Of a stretch of DNA of 64,000 nucleotides, positions 1 through 8,569 are shown piece after piece. Source of the DNA: JAJFJD01 sp965228425. GTDB lineage: Bacteria; Pseudomonadota; Alphaproteobacteria; UBA8366. Where the stretch lies: positions 1,550,001 to 1,614,000 of the forward strand of contig OZ245815.1 in NCBI GenBank assembly GCA_965228425.1. Reading direction: 5' to 3'. A program made the position numbers and the translations under genes. The notes under the pieces are model-generated. The model made no database searches. It was not told the DNA's origin and saw only the letters and a program-made list of their open reading frames with translations. Position 1 is the first letter of the stretch; each line of letters opens with the position of its first letter.

Positions 1-230
1 ATGCGTCTGCGACGCGGCGGGAAGGCATTGTGCGTCCATGGTCGAATTCCCGAGGAGATGGCCACACAAATGGCCACAAATCGGTGATTTCAGACAAAAA
101 AAGCTGGATTTCAGACTGGATTCGGCGTCATAAAATCACCAAATTTTATGAGTACGAAGGGTTGGGGCCTCGAAATCGGCTTTTCCTTACTTTGGTGCAA
201 GGGTGGCCAGTTGAACCGGAGGATTTTTGA

Positions 231-716
231 ATGAGGAAGAATGCCATCACGGCGCTCTGCCTGTCGGCCGCAATTGCACTTGCCGGCTGTGCCCAGGGTC
301 AGGGGCCCGGAACGAAAGAGTCAGTGGGCACGCTGGGCGGCGCCGCGCTCGGCGGTCTGTTGGGATCGCAAATCGGTGGCGGCACGGGCAAGTTGGCCTT
401 CACCGCGGCCGGCGTGTTTCTTGGCGGACTGCTCGGTAATCAGGTTGGCAAGAGCCTGGACCGCGCCGATAGGCTGGAAGCGCAGCAAGCCATGGGCCGC
501 GCGCAGACCGCGCCAATCGGCGAAACCATCGCTTGGAAGAACCCCGAGAGCGGAAACACCGGAACGTATACGCCGGTGCGCGAAGGCACATCGTCTACGG
601 GCAAGTATTGCCGCGAGTTCCAGCAGACGATTACCGTCGGCGGAAAGACCGAGCAAGGCTATGGTACGGCCTGCCGGCAGCCGGACGGGTCTTGGAAAAT
701 CGTCCAAGACGGATAA
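231..716 (+). CDS. Glycine-zipper surface lipoprotein (17 kDa antigen-like)
   Basis: A 161-residue exported protein. Residues 1-20 form a short signal peptide ending in a lipobox, LAGC, so the protein is probably lipidated at Cys20 and anchored in the outer membrane. Residues 33-75 carry glycine-zipper motifs (GGAALGGLLGS, GGLLGNQVG) typical of the rickettsial 17 kDa antigen/RT0821 family, which insert into or lie against membranes. The C-terminal half has the family's small beta-rich domain with two cysteines (YCREF and TACRQ) that could form a disulfide. The start is fixed by GGAGG at 218-222, eight bases before ATG 231. It is monocistronic, with its own terminator at 742-769, and converges on the dioxygenase. 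Exact function is unknown; envelope integrity is an inference. Confidence 0.85.
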   Translation: MRKNAITALCLSAAIALAGCAQGQGPGTKESVGTLGGAALGGLLGSQIGGGTGKLAFTAAGVFLGGLLGNQVGKSLDRADRLEAQQAMGRAQTAPIGETIAWKNPESGNTGTYTPVREGTSSTGKYCREFQQTITVGGKTEQGYGTACRQPDGSWKIVQDG

Positions 717-741
717 TCGCCAAATACAATGGACCCGTACG

Positions 742-769
742 AAGCGGCCCTAATGGCCGCTTCTTTTTT
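742..769 (+). terminator. Intrinsic terminator of the glycine-zipper lipoprotein
   Basis: AAGCGGCC (742-749) pairs perfectly with GGCCGCTT (755-762) across a five-base loop, followed by C and six T. The T-run lies only on the plus-strand side, so it ends the lipoprotein transcript and not the convergent dioxygenase transcript. Confidence 0.85.
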
Positions 770-781
770 GGTGCAAGGGTG

Positions 782-1615
782 TCAGAACGGCCGATCGCCC
801 CTGATCTGGATCCGCTCCATCAGACGATGACACGTCGGGCAATCGTTAAGCGCCAAGTGCACCAGCGCCCGGTTGTCCCATAGGACAAGCATTCTCTCCG
901 ACCACCGGTGCCGATAGGTGAACTCGGGGCGATGGCTGTGTTCATACAGGTAGTTGAGCAGCGGTTGGCTTTCCTCCGTCGTCATGTTCTCCAGCCGGAG
1001 CGTGTAGGCGATGTTGACATAGAGCGCCTTTCGTCCGGTTTCCGGATGGGTTCGCACGACCGGATGGGTATTGCGCGTTTCGCGCCACGCATCGCTTTCG
1101 TCGGTTTTATTCGTTCGGCGCTTGTTCAGAGCTGCGCGCGGTCCGGCCACTCGGCCGTCCCCATGCACGGCGCGCATTCCGTCCAACATATCTTTCATCC
1201 CGTTCGATAGGGCGTCGTAGGCGTCGTATTGGTTCGCAAACAGGGTATCGCCGCCGACGGGGGGCACGATTTTCGAGTACATCATCGTGCCCATCGGCGG
1301 TTTTTCGAGACTTGTCGTGTCGTTGTGCCACTCGGACCCAAGATGCCCAGAATCGCCCGGTTTCCGCTCGACCGCGATGATTTCTGGATGGTTCTTCATA
1401 CCGGCCAGGTTTGGATGGATCGCGAGGTCTCCGAATCGCCGGGCAAAAGCAATTTGGTTCTCGGGTGACATGTCCTGATCCGGAAAACACAACACTAGAT
1501 GATCGAGCAAGGCTTGATGGATTACCGCGAATTGATCGTTCGATAGGTCACCGGATAAATCGACTCCGGTGATTTCAGCGCCCGCGGCTGCGCCCACGCG
1601 ATGAATTTGGAGCAT
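782..1615 (-). CDS. TauD/TfdA-family Fe(II)/2-oxoglutarate dioxygenase
   Basis: A 277-residue protein of the TauD/TfdA family, cytoplasmic enzymes that couple 2-oxoglutarate decarboxylation to hydroxylation of a substrate such as taurine, an alkyl sulfate or a phenoxyacid. The facial triad is visible: His97-x-Asp99 in WHNDT and distal His253 in WDNRALVH. Arg268 is the likely 2-oxoglutarate carboxylate anchor. Length fits the family (270-300). The substrate cannot be told from sequence. ATG 1615 is chosen because MLQIHRVG matches the usual N-terminus; an upstream in-frame ATG at 1639 would add eight residues and neither has a good Shine-Dalgarno. A second member lies at 57823-58713, and each one neighbours a 65-residue helical protein. 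Confidence 0.85.
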   Translation of the reverse strand: MLQIHRVGAAAGAEITGVDLSGDLSNDQFAVIHQALLDHLVLCFPDQDMSPENQIAFARRFGDLAIHPNLAGMKNHPEIIAVERKPGDSGHLGSEWHNDTTSLEKPPMGTMMYSKIVPPVGGDTLFANQYDAYDALSNGMKDMLDGMRAVHGDGRVAGPRAALNKRRTNKTDESDAWRETRNTHPVVRTHPETGRKALYVNIAYTLRLENMTTEESQPLLNYLYEHSHRPEFTYRHRWSERMLVLWDNRALVHLALNDCPTCHRLMERIQIRGDRPF

Positions 1616-1736
1616 GTTCTCGGCCAAATGTGCCTCCATCGGCTTAAAAGCGTGTCGTCGTCAGTATTGCAGCAATCCGGCGACGGGAAAAACGGCAGGA
1701 ACACAATGGGATGCGGCTTGATCTCGCGTTACGCAC

Positions 1737-1772
1737 AAAAAAAATGCCGCCCCGTACTGTGTACGAGGCGGC
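1737..1772 (-). terminator. Intrinsic terminator of the 65-residue protein gene
   Basis: On the minus strand, GCCGCC-T-CGTAC pairs with GTACG-GGCGGC (plus-strand 1746-1772, three-base loop, one bulge) and is followed by eight T (plus-strand A-run 1737-1744). It lies between the small gene and the dioxygenase, so the two are probably separate transcripts. Confidence 0.85.
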
Positions 1773-1802
1773 AATGCTTTTTAGTTCAATGGATTGATCG
1801 CG

Positions 1803-2000
1803 TTAACGAGCAGGATCACCTTCGATATTTCCCAATATCTCATCAACCGCACGAACGATGCCGATCCAAGTCGCGCCGCCTTTGAAGTCTTCTGCGGCAA
1901 GCCGTCTCTGAGCCTGCACAGATGCTCTTATGGGCGCGTCTTCACCGTGTTTCTGAACCAACAACCGCGCAATCTGCAGTCCATTGTCGTCTTGCTTCAT
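1803..2000 (-). CDS. 65-residue helical protein, DUF6961-like (copy 1)
   Basis: A 65-residue protein predicted to be all-helical and cytoplasmic, with no signal peptide or membrane segment. Its pattern of LVxxHGxDA, alanine/arginine-rich middle and IVRAxDxxL resembles small alphaproteobacterial proteins of the DUF6961 type; that name is a tentative match from memory. The start is well supported: a GAGGGGGAG tract directly precedes ATG 2000. A strong terminator follows at 1737-1772. An ungapped homologue of the same length lies at 57471-57668, also beside a TauD dioxygenase. Function unknown. Confidence 0.7.
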   Translation of the reverse strand: MKQDDNGLQIARLLVQKHGEDAPIRASVQAQRRLAAEDFKGGATWIGIVRAVDEILGNIEGDPAR

Positions 2001-2223
2001 CTCCCCCTCGAGACTTGGCTTTTAGCACTCCTGGCACCAACGTTTGCCAGAGACGATTAACTACTATCAGCATCACGCCGCGACGGATAAGAATTTCAAA
2101 TGAAGGCCGGTATATTTCCCAAGAATGGTGATGCAATTGCCACAGTCATTCTGAGCGTCAAAAATCGTTTTTCCGTGCATTTGCACGCTCAAAATGCAGC
2201 GAATTCGCTTTTTTGGGCGCTCG

Positions 2224-3639
2224 TTACCGCTCGCCGAAGGCGCGGTTGAGCGCGACATAAACCGGCCGCAGCATGTAGTTCATCAACGTCTTCTGACCGG
2301 TGTTGATCGCTGCTTCGGTGATCATGCCCGGCAGAATCGGGTTGCGATTCGGATCGTCGCCCACGAATTTCTTGTCCAGTTTGACGATCGCTTTGTAGTA
2401 GACGGTACCGTCCTCGGCCAGGAAGGTTGTCGCCGAGATATCTTTGACCGTGCCCTTGATGGACCCAAATCGCGCGAAATCATAGGTCGTCATGGTGACC
2501 TTGGCTTCTTGGCCGACCTTGATATGGCCGATATCCATTGGCGAAATTCGCGATTCGACGACCAGTTCTTCATCGATCGGCACGATTTCGGAAATCACCC
2601 CACCGGGAGAAACGACGGCGCCGACGGAGTGGACCTGCAGGCCTTTAACGATCCCGCGAACCGGCGCGCGGACATCGGTCCGGGCCATCCGATCCTCGAG
2701 ACGCTGCGCGGTTTGCCGCAGTTGTTCCAATTCGGCGATGATCTGGGCCATTGCGGCCGCGGCTTCGTTGGTGCGTTTGGCGTCGGCCTCGGCGAGTTTC
2801 CCTTCGGCCTCGGCAATCGCCTGATTGGCCTTGGCGGCATTTCCGAGGATCTCGCGCAACTCACCCTGGGCCACGGCCAGTTCTTGTTTGGTGCGGAGAT
2901 AGACGACACGCGAAATATGACCGGATTTCATGAGTTTGCCGCGCATGTCGGTCAGCTCTTTGGAGATTGCGATCTGCTCTTTGATCGATCGCTTCTGTTC
3001 CTGCAGAACCGCGAGTTCTGACCGGCGCTGATCGATCTGATGCATGATCACATCGCGCTCGAGGACCCGGCTTTCGGTATCGAGCGCATGGATCGCCAGA
3101 TTGTCATCGACGAGGCTCTTGTATTTGGCGTCGACTTTCGAATAGTCCGGATCACGTCCTTCGGCGAAGGCGCGGTGCCGTTCCAACTGCAGCGAAAGGG
3201 CGGCGATGCGGGACCGGTTCTCCTCTAGCTCCGCAGCTGCGGGCGTTTGGTGCAACCGCACGATGACGTCGCCCTTTTCGACCACGGTTCCGTCTTTTAC
3301 GAGCACTTGGGAGACGATGCCGCCTTCGAAATGTTGAATGCCGAGCACCGTGCCGACGGGGATGACATGCCCCGGCGCGCGGGCTGTCTCGGTCAACGGC
3401 GTGATCGTAGCCCACCCGATGAAACAGAAGACTCCGGCCAAGGCGATATACAAGCTTGTGCGCAGGCCGCGCGGCGGTCCCGTTTCTTCCAGCACGATTG
3501 AGCGTGCCAGGAATCGCATGTTCGAGCGCGTGCGCCGGCGGGGCCGGCTCGATCGTGCACGCCGGTTTTCCTGCGGAGCTCCCGTCGGTTTCGACGGCGC
3601 CTGCATTGCGTCGGTTTCGTTTCCGTTTTTCGTCGTCAT
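2224..3639 (-). CDS. HlyD-family type I secretion membrane fusion protein
   Basis: A 471-residue periplasmic adaptor of type I secretion. It has a basic, Pro/Arg-rich cytoplasmic N-terminus, one transmembrane helix near residues 62-80 (IALAGVFCFIGW), a split lipoyl/barrel-sandwich domain, a long coiled-coil hairpin (roughly 140-290, rich in Glu/Gln/Lys) and a C-terminal beta-barrel ending near LNRAFGER, typical of the PrtE/HlyD family. It bridges the inner-membrane ABC exporter to a TolC-like outer membrane channel, which is not in this window. ATG 3639 is chosen because it begins five bases beyond the stop of the ABC gene; an ATG at 3681 would overlap that gene by 38 bases. Last gene of the three-gene secretion operon. 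Confidence 0.9.
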   Translation of the reverse strand: MTTKNGNETDAMQAPSKPTGAPQENRRARSSRPRRRTRSNMRFLARSIVLEETGPPRGLRTSLYIALAGVFCFIGWATITPLTETARAPGHVIPVGTVLGIQHFEGGIVSQVLVKDGTVVEKGDVIVRLHQTPAAAELEENRSRIAALSLQLERHRAFAEGRDPDYSKVDAKYKSLVDDNLAIHALDTESRVLERDVIMHQIDQRRSELAVLQEQKRSIKEQIAISKELTDMRGKLMKSGHISRVVYLRTKQELAVAQGELREILGNAAKANQAIAEAEGKLAEADAKRTNEAAAAMAQIIAELEQLRQTAQRLEDRMARTDVRAPVRGIVKGLQVHSVGAVVSPGGVISEIVPIDEELVVESRISPMDIGHIKVGQEAKVTMTTYDFARFGSIKGTVKDISATTFLAEDGTVYYKAIVKLDKKFVGDDPNRNPILPGMITEAAINTGQKTLMNYMLRPVYVALNRAFGER

Positions 3640-3643
3640 CGCT

Positions 3644-5809
3644 CTATGCCGCACTTTTTTGTTTACGGTCGAGGAAATCACCCGGAGGACCGTCGAAGGC
3701 GACGCGTCCGCCGTTTAGCAGTATCAGTCGGTCGGCCAGCCGCATGTGGCTCGGCCGGTGAGTTGTCATTAATACGGTCGTCTTGCCGCGCGCGTTCCGG
3801 ATGACGTTCATCAGCGCTTCGTCCGCTTCGGCGTCGAGCGCCTGCGCGGGTTCGTCGAGAAGCAAGATGGGTGCCTTGCGGATATATGCGCGCGCCAAAG
3901 CCAGCTTGCGTTTGAATCCGGATGGCAGCTCGCTCAACACCGCGTCGGTCAGGCGCGTTTCGAACTGGTTCGGCAGTGCCATGACCTCATCGTAGAGCTG
4001 GGCCGTGCGGCACGCTTCCGCCATGTCGGTCTTCGTCGCGGTCGGCATGGCCAGCAGTAGATTTTGTGCGATCGTGCCGTGGAAGAATTCCGCCGTTTGC
4101 GGCGCGAAGCCGACTTGCTGACGAAGGTCGATCGCATCCAACTGCCGAATATCGACGCCGTCGATCAGTACTGCCCCTGCTTGCGGCTTGTGGATTCCAG
4201 CGGCCAGCTTCAACACCGTCGACGCGCCGCACCCATTGTGCCCCGATATGGCGACGACTTCGCCGGGTTTTGCATCGAAAGAGACGCCGAACAATGCGGG
4301 GTCGGTTTCGGGCGTGTAGCGGAAGCTGACCAGCGAGAAGGTGACGCCGCCACCGATGTAGCGCAGGGGTGGTACGTCGCCGGGCATCCGTTCGACGGGA
4401 AGGCGCATCAATCGGTTGATCTGCGAGAGCGCCATGCGGATTTGTTCAGCGCGGTTAAGCGCCGTGAGCCCGCTTTGCAGTGGCGATAAGGCCCGCCAGC
4501 CCAAGATCATCGTCGCGATCAAGGCGCCGCTGGACATCGTTCCATCGATTACGCGGATGGCGCCGAAAGAAATGAGGCCCACACCCGCGGAAATCATCAG
4601 GATCGTCGAAAGCGCTTGGATCGTGTGGTTCAACATGGAGATTTGGAAATCCGTTTCCGCGGTTTCCGCCGACAGTTTGCGATGTCGGTCGAGCCACAAG
4701 TCTTGCGCCGACAGTAGTTTCACGTTCCGAAGGTTCGCCATCGCCTCCACCAGGAACCGCTGATGCGTCGACCGTGCGGTGCCGGACTTCGATGTCAAAC
4801 GCCGGTTGAGCGGCGCAGCGATCAGGGCAAGCGCGATATAGAGCGCCGCCACGGCAACCGGGATGATGGCGATCGGGCCGCCGAGAATAGCGATGATGAT
4901 GATGAAGATGACCGCGAATGGAATATCCAACAACGCCTCCGCAAGCGGTCCGGTAAAAAAGTCCCGAACGACTTCGAATTCCTTGAGCCGGGCGATCTGG
5001 GTGCCGAGCGGGGCATTTTCGGTTTGCAGGGCGGGCAGGAACATCACCTGTTGAAAGGTCGCGACACCAACCAGGTGATCAATCCGTCCTGCCGCATAAG
5101 CGAGCGAGCGGGACCGGAGGAGCCGGAAACCTGCCTCGAAACCAACCGCGAGTGTGATGCCGGCAAGCAGGTATACGAGCTGCTGAACCGATGTGGATGG
5201 GATGACGCTGTCATACACCGACATGACGAACAGTGGTGTGGCCACGCTGAGAAGGTTGAAGATCAGGGTGATGGCGAAGGCTTGCAGGGCGATGACGCGG
5301 AGCCGGCGTGCGATACGCCCCATCCAGCTGCGGAATCCTTCTTGTTCGGCGGCCGTTTTGAGCCCGCTTTCTGCGACGTAATAGGCGGTCCCCAGGCGGT
5401 TCGCGCCATTGTCTTCGCGGACCGAATCCGTTTCGCTGTCATAAATCTGCTGACCCGATTCCGAAATCGACAGGATCACACGGACGGATCCTTCGTCCGG
5501 CACGAACAGACAGGGCGCGAGGGCCGGATCGATCTCGGACTGACGCACCCGATGCGCCTCCGAATCGTAGTTCAGGTTCGCCAGGACGTTGCGAAATCCA
5601 TCGAGATCGAGATCGCCGGCGAAATGCGGGACCGCTTCCGAAACGTGCCGCGGCTCACCGCGCCATCCGATGGCATTCAGCAACGGAATGAGGCACGACG
5701 CGAACGGACGATCCGACGTACTGTTGGCCTGCCCCGCGTCGTTGAAGAGCCGGTCGCTCAAGCCGTCCGGCAGCTTGGCGCGCGATTTGAAAAATGCTTC
5801 GCGGCTCAT
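3644..5809 (-). CDS. Type I secretion ABC exporter subunit with degenerate Walker A
   Basis: A 721-residue half-transporter. Residues 1-140 form a C39-like domain without the catalytic Cys-containing motif, as in exporters that bind but do not cleave their cargo. Six transmembrane helices span about 160-440. The nucleotide-binding domain follows, with Walker A GHNGCGAST where the essential lysine is Ala529 (codon 4223-4225). The signature is LPSGF, which keeps one glycine. Walker B is LLLDEP with the catalytic Glu, and the H-loop His is in TTHRP. Loss of the Walker A Lys predicts that its own ATP site is not hydrolytic. It overlaps the upstream ABC gene by four bases (ATGA), so the two are translationally coupled and probably form a heterodimer. 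Likely role: export of the giant RTX adhesin. Confidence 0.88.
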   Translation of the reverse strand: MSREAFFKSRAKLPDGLSDRLFNDAGQANSTSDRPFASCLIPLLNAIGWRGEPRHVSEAVPHFAGDLDLDGFRNVLANLNYDSEAHRVRQSEIDPALAPCLFVPDEGSVRVILSISESGQQIYDSETDSVREDNGANRLGTAYYVAESGLKTAAEQEGFRSWMGRIARRLRVIALQAFAITLIFNLLSVATPLFVMSVYDSVIPSTSVQQLVYLLAGITLAVGFEAGFRLLRSRSLAYAAGRIDHLVGVATFQQVMFLPALQTENAPLGTQIARLKEFEVVRDFFTGPLAEALLDIPFAVIFIIIIAILGGPIAIIPVAVAALYIALALIAAPLNRRLTSKSGTARSTHQRFLVEAMANLRNVKLLSAQDLWLDRHRKLSAETAETDFQISMLNHTIQALSTILMISAGVGLISFGAIRVIDGTMSSGALIATMILGWRALSPLQSGLTALNRAEQIRMALSQINRLMRLPVERMPGDVPPLRYIGGGVTFSLVSFRYTPETDPALFGVSFDAKPGEVVAISGHNGCGASTVLKLAAGIHKPQAGAVLIDGVDIRQLDAIDLRQQVGFAPQTAEFFHGTIAQNLLLAMPTATKTDMAEACRTAQLYDEVMALPNQFETRLTDAVLSELPSGFKRKLALARAYIRKAPILLLDEPAQALDAEADEALMNVIRNARGKTTVLMTTHRPSHMRLADRLILLNGGRVAFDGPPGDFLDRKQKSAA

Positions 5810-7614
5810 TGCGCTGGGCCTTTCGGGGCCGGCTGTTGCTGATTTTGACTGCCTACCTTCATCTCGACCATCTGACCGTTGTGGATTGAGTAGACCCGGT
5901 CGGCCAGGTCCAGAACCTTGGGCCGATGACTGATTAGAACCATCGTCGCGGAGCCGCGATACTCACGAAGCAAGTCGACGAGTTGCAAATCGCTTTGCGG
6001 ATCGAGCAGCGCATTGGCTTCGTCGAACAGGATGATGCGTGGATGATCGACCAGTGCCAGCGATCGTGCGATCGCAAGCCGTTGCTTGATGCTTACCGGA
6101 AGGCCGTCTTCGGGCCCGTTGGAAACTTTGGTGTCGTATCCTTCCGGCAGGCGGGCGATGACGTCGGTAAGGCCGAGCCTCGTCGCGATCTCGAATGCTT
6201 TGGCGAGGCGATCTTCGACCTGGAACATCGTCAAATTCTCGAGGATGGTCCCTTCGAACAAAGTACCGCTTTGCGGCAGATAACAAATCTGCGATCGCAA
6301 CACGGTCGGATCGTCGTTTCTGATATCTTTCCCGTCGACCTTGATAACGCCCGTTTCGGGTTTCAAGATTCCCGAGATCAGATGCAGGAAGGCAGACTTA
6401 CCAGCCCCATTGCTGCCCGTGATGCCGATGATCTCACCGGGTTTAATGTCTAGGCTCAAATCGTCGAACAATAGATCCGATTTATTCGCATCGTACCGGA
6501 AACCGACACCGGACATTTCAATTCTGACCGGCTTGGCGGCCGCCGCAGCGTCGGTGTTCTGTCTCGGGGCTGGAGCATCGGATGCGTGATCGTGTTCCAG
6601 TGGCAGGGCGAAAACTTCCGTAATCTGGCGACGGGCGATTTGTACGGTCTGGTATTGCGTCCACACGCCGAGCAAGCGAAGTAGCGGTCGGGCGGCGCGA
6701 CCCGCCAATAGGGTGCAGGCCGCGAGGCTGCCGATTGACAGAGATCCGTCGATGACCATCGTGCTGCCATAGGCGGCAACGGCCGCCATCATGATTTGCG
6801 ATGACATGGCACCGGCGCTGCGGGCCAGCGAGCTGTAAAAAGTGGACCGGTAAGTCGCCGCCGCTGAATGCCCTTGAAGACGTTCGTAGCGGCGCACCAT
6901 CAGGCTTTCAGTTCCAATCGCTTTTACGGTCGGGATCTTGCTCAGCACGTCGATGATGAAGTTGTAGCGGCGATTGTCGTTGCCCGTGCGGTCTTCCAAG
7001 GCGGCATGGAGGTTGCGGCCGCACCAAATGGCGGCGCCGGCGGTCGCTGCCAGGATGATCATCGGAAGGGCGACCAACGTGCCGCCGATCACTGCGATCA
7101 AAGAGAGGAAAAGAACGGCAAAGGGCAGGTCGATCCAGAGTAGCGCCGCCTGACCGGAATAGAAGCCGCGTAGCGTTTCGATTGCGCGAAGTCGCTGCAA
7201 TTGAATGCCGGGCGCGTTGGCTTCAAATGCCTGTACCTGGCTCGACAGCATTCGATCCATCGCAGCGCAGCTGATCGCGTGGTGCAGCTTGGCGCCGCTC
7301 CACCCCGTAATGTATGCCCGGGAAAGGGTTAGGATGGCGTCGACGACCAGGACACAGAAAAAGCCGATGGCGAAGAAGGTGAGCGTGCTGAGTCCCTGAT
7401 TGGGAATAATGCGGTCGTAGATTTGCAGCAGGAATATCGGCAAGGCCAAGGAAAGCAAATTGATTGCGATTGACGCCGCCAATACGTCCGGATTCTTATG
7501 CAACGCACGCGCGAGTTCGAAGCCGCCCCTAAGAGAGGGCAGTCGCTGCGACAACAATGCGAGATGATCAGCGATAGGATCCGCCGATACGGTTTGTTGA
7601 GACCGTTGATCCAA
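5806..7614 (-). CDS. Type I secretion ABC exporter subunit with intact Walker A
   Basis: A 602-residue half-transporter without a C39-like domain. The N-terminus is short, transmembrane helices start near residue 45 (AINLLSLALPIFLLQ), and the ATPase domain occupies about 370-590. Walker A is canonical, GSNGAGKS, with Lys406. Walker B is IILFDEA with Glu, and the H-loop His is in LISHRP. The signature region is LPVSI, so the glycine that contacts ATP in LSGGQ is lost. With the partner at 3644-5809, which lacks the Walker A lysine but keeps the signature glycine, only one of the two composite sites could hydrolyse ATP. First gene of the leftward operon (ABC, ABC, HlyD), divergent from the adhesin gene. 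A linker at about 345-365 is Ala/Pro-rich. Confidence 0.88.
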   Translation of the reverse strand: MDQRSQQTVSADPIADHLALLSQRLPSLRGGFELARALHKNPDVLAASIAINLLSLALPIFLLQIYDRIIPNQGLSTLTFFAIGFFCVLVVDAILTLSRAYITGWSGAKLHHAISCAAMDRMLSSQVQAFEANAPGIQLQRLRAIETLRGFYSGQAALLWIDLPFAVLFLSLIAVIGGTLVALPMIILAATAGAAIWCGRNLHAALEDRTGNDNRRYNFIIDVLSKIPTVKAIGTESLMVRRYERLQGHSAAATYRSTFYSSLARSAGAMSSQIMMAAVAAYGSTMVIDGSLSIGSLAACTLLAGRAARPLLRLLGVWTQYQTVQIARRQITEVFALPLEHDHASDAPAPRQNTDAAAAAKPVRIEMSGVGFRYDANKSDLLFDDLSLDIKPGEIIGITGSNGAGKSAFLHLISGILKPETGVIKVDGKDIRNDDPTVLRSQICYLPQSGTLFEGTILENLTMFQVEDRLAKAFEIATRLGLTDVIARLPEGYDTKVSNGPEDGLPVSIKQRLAIARSLALVDHPRIILFDEANALLDPQSDLQLVDLLREYRGSATMVLISHRPKVLDLADRVYSIHNGQMVEMKVGSQNQQQPAPKGPAQ

Positions 7615-8569
7615 CTGTCGTTCGTCCTTCTTCGTTACACGACCCGCTGCCCTGAAACTGGTCCTGGCAGCTGCCGGTCGGCTAATCGGTTTAGTTGTTA
7701 ACCAAATTAGAAGTTCATCGTTAACAACTGGTTACTCGAGTTTTGTGAGTACGGTAGGCTACCCTCCGGGGACAGCGACCGTTAGATTTCCGGATTGCTC
7801 TGCCCGTTTTCGGCCTGCACCAACCGTCGCGAATCTCCGTTCGACATCTACCTCTTTCGACCTATCGCATCATGGAACTGCCTGCGCCGTCCCGTGGCGT
7901 CGGAGTATCGACGGAATTTTCTTAAAAATTTATTTACTTTTTAGACGCGATACATCGATTGCGAATTCGATGTGACAGATAAGGAGTCTCATGAATCGAA
8001 GGGGAGCAATCAGCGAAGCACCATTGAGATTATAAAAAATAGTTATATCAACGTATTATTGATAGTTCGCGATTAGGCTATCGAATAGTGGCGGTGCAGG
8101 GTGAATTTGGAGCGGTCTGATTTATTATTTTTGCTTGAAGTTTGAGAGTAATAGACTTCCCAAGATTCCCATATATAAGTGTCGAAAGAAATATTCCTTT
8201 TTTGCTTTATAAATTTATCTAAATTTTATTATTAGTAATAAAGTATTAATACAAAATAATATTATATGAATATTATGAAAACGAAAGGCGTAAGTGTCGA
8301 GTTTTCCAGGTGTTTGTCCCCTGTGGGTTCGGTGGCATGGGACCGACCGCGTGGCAGCAGCGGATGGAGTGCTGTGAGGACAGACACAGATTTCTGCGAT
8401 CTATACGTGTAGCGTTGGAAGTTCGATAGCGTATTCGAAACAGGCGTCGTTAACCATCACTGGCAACGTCGAATTAAGGAAACCCACGATACTTCTACTA
8501 TTTCCTGGTGTGACTTCGAAGAAGGCTGGGAAAGACGCTTAACCGCAAAAACTCTTTGGCTTGGAATAC
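7615..8569. promoter_or_regulatory. 955-bp divergent regulatory region between exporter operon and adhesin
   Basis: No convincing protein gene lies here. Both the exporter operon and the giant adhesin must be transcribed from it. Most of the right half is AT-rich, especially 8195-8285 (runs such as AATAATATTATATG), in sharp contrast to the GC-rich genes. Such islands often bind silencing or global regulators (H-NS-like or MucR/Ros-type proteins), which is an inference. An inverted repeat lies at 7952-7973. A 14-codon reading frame at 7991-8035 follows an AAGGAG at 7981-7986 and might be a leader peptide. Confidence 0.5.
7952..7973. repeat. Inverted repeat, possible operator
   Basis: ACATCGA (7952-7958) and TCGATGT (7967-7973) are perfect 7-bp arms around the eight-base spacer TTGCGAAT. 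Its place between the divergent exporter and adhesin genes suits a dimeric regulator site or a small hairpin; no regulator can be named. Confidence 0.35.

Noticed and set aside
30..230. 66-codon frame at the left edge
   Set aside because: No ribosome site, no recognisable family; probably untranslated leader DNA of the lipoprotein gene.
4763..5842. 359-codon plus-strand frame opposite the ABC gene
   Set aside because: Antisense to a strong ABC gene, Arg/Asp-rich shadow without a ribosome site.
7991..8035. 14-codon frame behind AAGGAG as a firm gene
   Set aside because: Too short to support from sequence alone; kept only as a possible leader peptide.
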